A program made the position numbers and the translations under genes. From positions 1 through 11,954 of the forward strand of contig CANFUB010000055.1 in assembly GCA_947450015.1 (NCBI GenBank): DNA of 11,954 nt. Direction: 5' to 3'. Shown piece by piece: positions 6,445-11,954 of this stretch. How positions within the stretch are numbered: position 1 is the first letter of the stretch; every line of letters begins with the position of its first letter. Origin of the DNA: Bacteroidota bacterium. Its GTDB lineage: Bacteria; Bacteroidota; Bacteroidia; NS11-12g; UBA955. The notes below the pieces were generated by a model. The model was not told the origin of the DNA and ran no database searches. It saw only the letters and a program-made list of their open reading frames with translations.

Positions 6445-7323
6445 TTGAATCAGAATAATACATACAAGAAACGCACCTCCTTTTGGCCTACTATCATTAG
6501 CATGTCTTTGGTATTATTCATTGTTGGCTTAATAGGCATCATTAGCATCTTCGCCAATCACCTCTCTTCATACTATCGCAATAATTTCGAAGTTTTTGTT
6601 TTTTTTAATGCCGATGCCGATGCGCAAGTTGCCAAACAAACCGAAAGTGAAATAAAAAAACTCAGTTACGTCAAAGCATCGCTATTTGTTGACAAAGAAA
6701 TTGCAGCACGCAAAGAAATTGCGAGAACAGGTAATGATTTTATAAAAACCTTGGGTTATAACCCATTTCCGCATAGTTTGGAATTGCACCTAAATCCAGA
6801 GGCTGCAGATGAAACAATGATGGCAACCATAGAAAAAAAATTGCGACAAATGCCCCAAGTAGACGATGTTGTATTTGCCAAAGACGATTTTGGGCATAAT
6901 TTACTAACCCAAATTAATCAAAATTTTAAAACCATAGAATTGGTATTAGCATCTATTGCCTTCATATTTTTAATCATAGCGATCGCGCTTATCAATAGTA
7001 CAGTACGCTTAAATATGTTTGCCCGCAGATTTATTGTTAAAAGCATGCAGTATGTTGGCGCCTCGGATTGGTTCATAATCCGACCGTTTTTAAGCATGTA
7101 TTTTATTTATGCTTTGGTCTCCACAGGAATAGCACTTACCCTATTAGGAGGTATCGTTTATCTTACTGAAAAGGAACTTCAGTCGAATAACTGGCAATTA
7201 TTTTTGCCTAAATATGGGATTTTAGCAGGAATTTTACTAGTTTTGGCCATTGTAATAATATTGATAAGCGTATTATTCTCTACCAAAAGATATTTAAAAT
7301 TAAAAATTGAGCAATTATATTAA
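6445..7323 (+). CDS. ftsX: Cell division protein FtsX (ABC transporter-like permease)
   Basis: 292-aa inner-membrane protein of the FtsEX complex, which couples the FtsE ATPase to cell-wall hydrolase activation at the division site. One membrane segment near residues 13-37, a periplasmic domain of about 125 residues (EVFVFFNADADAQVAKQTESEIKK onward), then three segments at about 166-187, 215-239 and 257-279. This 1+3 layout with the intervening extracellular domain, and the cytoplasmic RLNMFARRFIVKSMQYVGASDWFIIRPF stretch between TM2 and TM3, are FtsX hallmarks. The start is a TTG; an in-frame stop lies at 6427-6429, there is no ATG between it and 6445, and the first internal ATG falls within TM1. 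ftsE is not nearby. First gene of a tight operon, with 2 nt to the next gene. Confident. Confidence 0.92.
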   Translation: MNQNNTYKKRTSFWPTIISMSLVLFIVGLIGIISIFANHLSSYYRNNFEVFVFFNADADAQVAKQTESEIKKLSYVKASLFVDKEIAARKEIARTGNDFIKTLGYNPFPHSLELHLNPEAADETMMATIEKKLRQMPQVDDVVFAKDDFGHNLLTQINQNFKTIELVLASIAFIFLIIAIALINSTVRLNMFARRFIVKSMQYVGASDWFIIRPFLSMYFIYALVSTGIALTLLGGIVYLTEKELQSNNWQLFLPKYGILAGILLVLAIVIILISVLFSTKRYLKLKIEQLY

Positions 7324-7325
7324 CC

Positions 7326-7622
7326 ATGGCAACAGCAAGCAATAAAGCAAAAACTACAAGCAAAACCACTGAAAAAAAAGCAGTCAATAATTTCATGGTT
7401 TTTAAAAAGCAAAACTATATACTATTAGCAGCCAGTGTACTTGTATTGGTGATTGGTTTTACAGTAATGGGCAGTGGCGACAATTTGCCTTTTGATGCGC
7501 CTATTAAAATTACAGTAGCACCTATTATTGTTATTCTTGGATTTGCATTAGGGGTTTATTCTATCCTTTATACGCCAAAAGATTCTAATACTAGCAACAA
7601 CCAAGATAGTACTGCGAAGTGA
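7326..7622 (+). CDS. DUF3098 family small membrane protein
   Basis: 98-aa protein with a Lys/Thr-rich cytoplasmic N-terminus (about residues 1-28), the conserved-looking FKKQNYILLAASVLVLVIGF entry into a first membrane segment (about 31-48), a short GSGDNLPFDAP loop, a second segment (about 63-82) and a polar tail. The length, two-helix layout and place between ftsX and uppP match the Bacteroidota DUF3098 family, whose function is unknown. It starts 2 nt after ftsX and its stop overlaps the GTG of uppP by 4 nt, so translation is probably coupled. The neighbours suggest an envelope or division role, an inference from context alone. Confidence 0.88.
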   Translation: MATASNKAKTTSKTTEKKAVNNFMVFKKQNYILLAASVLVLVIGFTVMGSGDNLPFDAPIKITVAPIIVILGFALGVYSILYTPKDSNTSNNQDSTAK

Positions 7623-8425
7623 GCCTTCTTCAAGCCATCATCATAGCCATCATTGAAGGGCTAACCGAATTCCTACCTGTTTCTTCTACTGCACACATGA
7701 TTTTTACCAGCACTTTTTTGGGTGTTGAGAAAGATGAATTTGTCAAAATGTTTCAGGTATCCATACAATTTGGTGCCATACTAGCAGTGGTTGTATTCTA
7801 TTGGAAAAAATTCTTCGACTTTAAAAATTTCTCCTTCTATATCAAATTGGCCTGTGCCGTTATTCCAGCCTTGGTGTTGGGTTATTTATTTGATGATATG
7901 ATTGAAACTGTGCTGGAAAAACCAATCCCTATTGCCATTGTCATGGTTTTGGGTGGTGTGGTGCTTATCTTCATTGATAAATTCTTTCAAAATCCGAACA
8001 TCGAAGACGAGAAAAACATAACCATTCCGAAAGCTGTTACCATTGGCTTTTGGCAATGCCTTGCCATGATGCCAGGTGTTAGCCGCTCGGCAGCTTCCAT
8101 TATTGGCGGCATGCAACAGAAACTAACAAGAAAAGCAGCAGCCGAATTCTCTTTCTTTTTAGCGGTTCCTACCATGTTAGCAGTGACCGCTTATTCTATC
8201 TTTTTAAAGCACTGGCACTTGACCAATGGCGACCAAAAAGGCTATGAAATGATTCTTTCAAGCAAAGAAAATTTAACCTTGTTTTTCACCGGTAATATTG
8301 TTGCATTCATAGTGGCCCTCATCGCTATCAAAAGCTTTATTGGTTTTCTAAATAAACATGGTTTTAAGATCTTTGGATGGTACCGCATCATCATGGGATT
8401 ACTCATTCTATTTTTCTTGAGGTAG
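7619..8425 (+). CDS. uppP: Undecaprenyl-diphosphatase UppP (BacA)
   Basis: 268-aa integral membrane phosphatase that converts undecaprenyl diphosphate to the monophosphate, recycling the lipid carrier for peptidoglycan and surface polysaccharides; family members can confer bacitracin resistance. The length is typical. Both signature regions are intact: E13-GLTE-FLPVSSTAHM (residues 13-27) and PGVSRSAAS (152-160). Multiple hydrophobic segments span the rest, ending GWYRIIMGLLILFFLR. The start is a GTG overlapping the DUF3098 stop (GTGA), which places the N-terminus exactly where the family's begins (MSLLQAIIIAIIEGLTEF). The downstream gene is a deaminase rather than truB, which often follows in related genomes. 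Confidence 0.97.
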   Translation: MSLLQAIIIAIIEGLTEFLPVSSTAHMIFTSTFLGVEKDEFVKMFQVSIQFGAILAVVVFYWKKFFDFKNFSFYIKLACAVIPALVLGYLFDDMIETVLEKPIPIAIVMVLGGVVLIFIDKFFQNPNIEDEKNITIPKAVTIGFWQCLAMMPGVSRSAASIIGGMQQKLTRKAAAEFSFFLAVPTMLAVTAYSIFLKHWHLTNGDQKGYEMILSSKENLTLFFTGNIVAFIVALIAIKSFIGFLNKHGFKIFGWYRIIMGLLILFFLR

Positions 8426-8479
8426 AAGCATAAGGCTCCTTCAAAAAATAAATCTTTGTCCTTATTATTGCCCCAACTT

Positions 8480-8959
8480 ATGGAAATCAAAACATTCGAT
8501 GAACTATTCATGCGACGCTGCATAGAACTCTCTCAACTATCTGTCGATGCAGGTGATGCACCCTTTGGGAGTTTGATTGCAATTGAAGACAAGCTATTAG
8601 TTGAAGGCCTGAATGACTACAAGACAAAGGTTACAGAACATGCCGAAATTGTTGCTTTAAACAAAGCCCATCAGGCCCTTGGCAGTTCAGATTTATCCGC
8701 TTGCACATTGTATACCAGTTGCGAACCATGCCCTATGTGCTCTTTTATGATTCGCGAATTTAAAATTAAGCGAGTGGTCTTCGCTCTGCATTCTCCCCAC
8801 ATGGGCGGCTATTCCAAATGGTCGATATTAGAAGATGAAAAACTTGGCAATATCCAGCCCTTCTTTGCCAAAGCACCAATTGTGTTGCCCGGATACCTCG
8901 AACACGAGGCCAAAAGTGTTATGGATAAAACTGTATTTGGTCAGTTTTTTGGAAAATAA
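8480..8959 (+). CDS. Nucleoside/nucleobase deaminase of the CMP/dCMP deaminase fold
   Basis: 159-aa zinc-dependent deaminase. Zinc and catalytic residues are intact: H54-A-E56 (Glu56 the proton shuttle) and C84-P-M-C87 within TSCEPCPMC. APFGSLIAI near residue 30 and the IKRVVFAL strand after the zinc site also fit. The substrate cannot be read with certainty: TSCEPCPMC and the GGYSKWSILEDEKL segment look more like guanine or generic nucleoside deaminases than tRNA adenosine deaminase TadA. Start taken at ATG 8480; an in-frame TTG at 8456 would add eight residues with no support. It lies 54 nt after uppP on the same strand with no terminator between, so it may be the operon's last gene, and a hairpin terminator follows it. 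Confidence 0.88.
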   Translation: MEIKTFDELFMRRCIELSQLSVDAGDAPFGSLIAIEDKLLVEGLNDYKTKVTEHAEIVALNKAHQALGSSDLSACTLYTSCEPCPMCSFMIREFKIKRVVFALHSPHMGGYSKWSILEDEKLGNIQPFFAKAPIVLPGYLEHEAKSVMDKTVFGQFFGK

Positions 8960-8967
8960 ATTTACTG

Positions 8968-8994
8968 AAAAGAATTATTCCCAATTCTTTTTTT
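8968..8994 (+). terminator. Intrinsic terminator after the deaminase gene
   Basis: Perfect 9-bp stem AAAAGAATT (8968-8976), 6-nt loop ATTCCC, AATTCTTTT (8983-8991), running into a T tract ending at 8994. It starts 9 nt after the stop. The stem is AT-rich, so strength is uncertain. A second, weaker inverted repeat (AACAAGT 8995-9001 and ACTTGTT 9017-9023, 15-nt loop) follows directly. Confidence 0.65.
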
Positions 8995-9089
8995 AACAAG
9001 TGATTGGCTATGATTGACTTGTTTTATAAAATCTATATTATTTTTATTTAATATAAATTTTATCAATATATGATTGATGAATTCGATAG

Positions 9090-9118
9090 TTGTTCAGCAA
9101 AGGATGTACCTACTTTTG
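9090..9118 (+). promoter_or_regulatory. katG promoter, Bacteroidota -33/-7 type
   Basis: TTG at 9090-9092, an 18-nt spacer, then TACTTTTG at 9111-9118, an exact match to the -7 consensus TAnnTTTG. The spacing is canonical for the phylum's primary sigma factor and leaves a leader of roughly 20 nt before the ATG at 9146. No recognisable peroxide-regulator site was identified around it. Confidence 0.65.
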
Positions 9119-9145
9119 TGATATAACTCAATCAAAATATAATCA

Positions 9146-11434
9146 ATGAAAAATTTACTCATCGCAATTATTTTAACAATTGCCTTTGCAGCAAATGCTC
9201 AAAATGGCAAAGGCGACATTGCCCAATGTCCTTATCATGCTAGTATTAGCAGTTCTGTTGACACAAGTTTAAAAACAAGTGCAACTGTGCCCCATATGCA
9301 ACCTAATAAAACCACCAATGCCGATTGGTGGCCCAATCAACTTAACCTTCAATTACTGAGACAAAACACCACGGTTTCGAACCCCATGGGTGCCAATTTT
9401 AATTACATTACCGCTTTTCAAAGCTTAGATTATTTTGCACTTAAAAACGATATCAAAACCATCTTAACCCAATCGCAAGATTGGTGGCCAGCCGACTTCG
9501 GAAACTACGGCCCTTTATTCATTCGCATGGCTTGGCACAGTGCCGGTACTTACCGTTCGGCCGATGGACGCGGTGGTGCTTCAGCTGGTCAACAGCGCTT
9601 TGCACCGCTTAATAGTTGGCCCGATAATGGCAACCTTGACAAAGCACGTAGACTACTTTGGCCAATTAAACAAAAATATGGCAACAAAATTTCTTGGGCC
9701 GACTTAATGCTTCTTACTGGGAATGTTGCCCTCGAATCCATGGGCTTTCATACCTTCGGTTTTGCTGCAGGACGTGCCGATGTTTGGGAACCTGAACTCG
9801 ATGTGTATTGGGGCTCAGAAAAAAAATGGTTAGATGATAAACGCTACACTGAAGGTCGCAAATTAGAAAATCCTTTGGCTGCCGTTCAAATGGGACTTAT
9901 CTATGTAAACCCGGAAGGACCGAATGGCAACCCTGACCCTGTGCTTGCTGCGAAAGACATACGCGAAACTTTCGGAAGAATGGGCATGAATGATGAAGAA
10001 ACAGTGGCCCTTATTGCAGGTGGCCATACGCTAGGTAAAACCCATGGTGCAGGACCAGCCTCGCATGTTGGTGCAGAACCAGAATCGGCTCCAATTGAAG
10101 AACAAGGATTTGGTTGGAAAAGTACTTACAAATCAGGTAAAGGAAAAGATGCCATTACCTCTGGCGTAGAAGTTACTTGGACACCTACACCTACCCAATG
10201 GAATAATTCCTACTTTAAAATCCTTTTTAAATACGAATGGGAACTAACTAAAAGTCCTGCCGGTGCCCACCAATGGAAAGCAAAAACAACTGATCAAATT
10301 ATACCCGATGCTTTTGATAGCACACAATACCAATTACCTACCATGTTAACCACCGATTTGTCTTTGCGCTTTGATCCAGCTTATGAAAAGATTTCGCGTA
10401 AATTCTTGAATGATCCAAAAGCTTTTGAAGATGCATTCGCACGTGCTTGGTTTAAATTAACACACCGCGACTTAGGTCCAACCACTTTGTATTACGGTCC
10501 TGAGGTGCCAAAAGAACAATTGATTTGGCAAGACCCTATCCCTGCAATAAATCATCCTTTGGTAGATGCCAAAGACATTGCTGAACTAAAAGTTAGTATC
10601 CTAAATTCAGGACTTACAGTGGGTGAATTGGTAAACGTTGCTTGGGCTTCAGCATCCACCTTCCGCGGTTCGGATAACAGAGGAGGCGCCAATGGTGCGC
10701 GCATTCAACTATTGCCACAAAAAAATTGGGCCATTAATAACCCAGTACAACTTGAAAAAGTATTAAGTGTTTATAGAAAAATTCAAGCCAATTTATTAAG
10801 CGTTTCTAAAAAGAAAGTGTCAATGGCCGATCTAATTGTTTTAGGCGGTTGTGCTGCAATTGAGAAAGCTGCTAAAGATGCTGGCATGTCCATTGAAGTA
10901 CCTTTCACACCTGGTCGTATGGATGCATTGCAAGCACAAACTGATATTAATAACATGGCGGTTTTAGAACCAAAGGTGGATGGCTTTAGAAATTATACCC
11001 AAACACAATACACCGTATCGACTGAAGAATTGCTAATCGACAAAGCACAATTGCTAAAACTAACAGCCCCTGAAATGACTGTATTAATTGGTGGGATGCG
11101 TGCATTAGATGCTAACTTCAACAACAATCAATTAGGGATTCTAACAACAACACCAGGACGATTAAACAATGATTTCTTTGTGAATCTTTTGGACATGTCG
11201 ACTGTTTGGTCACCAACTTCAGAAACAAAAGAAACATTCGAAGGAAAAGACAGAACAACAGGACAATTAAAATGGACTGCTTCGCGTGCTGATTTAATAT
11301 TTGGAAGCAACTCAGAATTGCGCGCCATTGCAGAGGTTTATGCGAGTGCCGATGCCAAGGAAAAATTTGTGACTGACTTTGTTCAAGCTTGGGTTAAAGT
11401 AATGAACCTTGACCGATTCGATTTAAGAAAATAA
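9146..11434 (+). CDS. katG: Catalase-peroxidase KatG with N-terminal export signal
   Basis: 762-aa haem enzyme that dismutates hydrogen peroxide and also acts as a peroxidase. Distal pocket R127, W130, H131 in RMAWHSAGTYR; the covalent Trp-Tyr-Met adduct that gives catalase activity is preserved as W130, Y253 (LIYVNPEGPNGNPDP) and M279 (FGRMGMNDEE); proximal haem ligand H294 in GGHTLGKTHGAGP; the mobile arginine is R441 in HRDLGP. The second, haem-free peroxidase-like half is complete, ending QAWVKVMNLDRFDLRK. The protein starts with a signal peptide, MKNLLIAIILTIAFAANA, with a likely cleavage ANA|Q after residue 18, so it should act in the periplasm, unlike the usual cytoplasmic KatG. Monocistronic by its own promoter and terminator. 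Confidence 0.97.
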   Translation: MKNLLIAIILTIAFAANAQNGKGDIAQCPYHASISSSVDTSLKTSATVPHMQPNKTTNADWWPNQLNLQLLRQNTTVSNPMGANFNYITAFQSLDYFALKNDIKTILTQSQDWWPADFGNYGPLFIRMAWHSAGTYRSADGRGGASAGQQRFAPLNSWPDNGNLDKARRLLWPIKQKYGNKISWADLMLLTGNVALESMGFHTFGFAAGRADVWEPELDVYWGSEKKWLDDKRYTEGRKLENPLAAVQMGLIYVNPEGPNGNPDPVLAAKDIRETFGRMGMNDEETVALIAGGHTLGKTHGAGPASHVGAEPESAPIEEQGFGWKSTYKSGKGKDAITSGVEVTWTPTPTQWNNSYFKILFKYEWELTKSPAGAHQWKAKTTDQIIPDAFDSTQYQLPTMLTTDLSLRFDPAYEKISRKFLNDPKAFEDAFARAWFKLTHRDLGPTTLYYGPEVPKEQLIWQDPIPAINHPLVDAKDIAELKVSILNSGLTVGELVNVAWASASTFRGSDNRGGANGARIQLLPQKNWAINNPVQLEKVLSVYRKIQANLLSVSKKKVSMADLIVLGGCAAIEKAAKDAGMSIEVPFTPGRMDALQAQTDINNMAVLEPKVDGFRNYTQTQYTVSTEELLIDKAQLLKLTAPEMTVLIGGMRALDANFNNNQLGILTTTPGRLNNDFFVNLLDMSTVWSPTSETKETFEGKDRTTGQLKWTASRADLIFGSNSELRAIAEVYASADAKEKFVTDFVQAWVKVMNLDRFDLRK

Positions 11435-11451
11435 ACTAAACTTATAAAATT

Positions 11452-11482
11452 AAAAAAGGCTTGTGTTTCACAGGCCTTTTTT
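11452..11482 (+). terminator. Intrinsic terminator after katG
   Basis: 14-bp stem with one G-T wobble: six A plus GGCTTGTG (11452-11465), loop TTT, CACAGGCC plus six T (11469-11482). It lies 17 nt past the katG stop. Confidence 0.88.
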
Positions 11483-11536
11483 ATTACCATAATTCGTCTC
11501 TCAAATAATCTATAGATTTAGACAATCTTTTATAAA

Positions 11537-11606
11537 ATCAACATTTTTCAACGAACGGATAGTTTATTCACATGAACGACCTCATATAAAAGATAAAAGT
11601 GTTGAT
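11537..11606. repeat. Imperfect 12-bp inverted repeat upstream of the response regulator
   Basis: ATCAACATTTTT at 11537-11548 and AAAAGTGTTGAT at 11595-11606 are complementary at 11 of 12 positions, 46 nt apart. It lies in the AT-rich 198-nt gap between the katG terminator and the next gene, where no consensus promoter was found. It may be chance. Confidence 0.25.
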
Positions 11607-11680
11607 ATCCAAATTAATAATTTAACTTCTTGAATAGGTTAATAAAATATTCCATATTGCAAGTCATAAAACTAACCTAA

Positions 11681-11954
11681 ATGATAAGCTATGTAATACT
11701 TGAAGATGAGATTTCTGATTTAGAAACACTCAGAGCTTACTTAAAAACTGACGCCCGTTTTTTTGAGCTTGGTGCATTCGATTGCATCTCGAAACTAGAG
11801 GTTTTTTTAAAAACCAATAATATTGATTTGGTATTTGCTGATATTAAAATTGGTGAAACCAATCTATTAAACCATTGGGCGAAACTGAGCAAACGACCTG
11901 AACTAATACTCATTAGTTCTTACCCCCAATACGCCTTGCCAGCATTTACTACCG
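11681..11954 (+). CDS. Response regulator receiver domain, probably LytTR family, 5' part only
   Basis: 91 codons from ATG 11681, open at the right edge. The start is firm: an in-frame TAA sits directly before the ATG. Acidic pocket E8-D9 in YVILEDE, phosphoacceptor D54 in LVFADIKI, and the ILISSYPQYALPAF strand that carries the switch Ser/Thr. The phrase resembling AYxQYALxAF is typical of LytTR-type regulators of Bacteroidota, so a DNA-binding LytTR domain is expected past the edge, but that part is not visible. A partner histidine kinase is often adjacent and may also be outside. Receiver domain is certain; output domain is inferred. Confidence 0.85.
   Translation, partial: MISYVILEDEISDLETLRAYLKTDARFFELGAFDCISKLEVFLKTNNIDLVFADIKIGETNLLNHWAKLSKRPELILISSYPQYALPAFTT

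Noticed and set aside
8426..8479. ATAAGG/CCTTAT inverted repeat between uppP and the deaminase as a terminator
   Set aside because: The arms are six bases with a loop of about two dozen bases and no T tract follows.

Overview
The window reads as a Bacteroidota chromosome, probably the Chitinophagales/Sphingobacteriales side. This rests on low GC by eye, an FtsX-DUF3098-UppP gene run typical of the phylum, an Omp28-like lipoprotein, a LytTR-type response regulator, Asp-box (BNR) secreted proteins, almost no Shine-Dalgarno sequences, and at least one promoter of the phylum's -33/-7 type (TTG, 18-nt spacer, TACTTTTG) before katG. Species level is out of reach.

Layout. 1-1835 (minus): 5' part of a secreted or anchored Asp-box beta-propeller protein, open at the left edge. 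2011-2832 (plus): lipoprotein with a thioredoxin-type CGPC motif, Omp28-like. 2848-2882: bidirectional terminator between convergent genes. 2894-6256 (minus): leuS, leucyl-tRNA synthetase, with a large in-frame insertion. 6257-6444: divergent intergenic region with an 11-bp inverted repeat. 6445-8425 (plus): tight ftsX / DUF3098 / uppP operon, followed by a nucleoside deaminase (8480-8959) and its terminator. 9146-11434 (plus): katG with an export signal, its own promoter and terminator. 11681-end (plus): response regulator receiver domain, open at the right edge.

The standout is inside leuS. About 488 bp (4893-5380) look like a discrete element: two GC-rich hairpin-forming repeats in inverted orientation bracket a complete DUF559 (Vsr-like PD-(D/E)XK nuclease fold) domain. 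The CCTCA-to-TGAGG core is 486 bp, a multiple of three, and the element reads through in the leuS frame, so LeuRS carries a nuclease-like domain in a loop at the entry of its CP1 editing domain. All LeuRS signatures before and after it are intact, and it is not an intein. This looks like a mobile, nuclease-encoding repeat unit that inserted into an essential gene without breaking it.

The other genes are mostly housekeeping or cell-envelope functions: translation (leuS), division and wall turnover (ftsX), lipid carrier recycling (uppP), base or nucleoside deamination, peroxide defence (katG), secreted surface proteins and signalling. No RNA genes, CRISPR arrays or classical insertion sequences were seen, and no gene-free stretch exceeds 300 bases.
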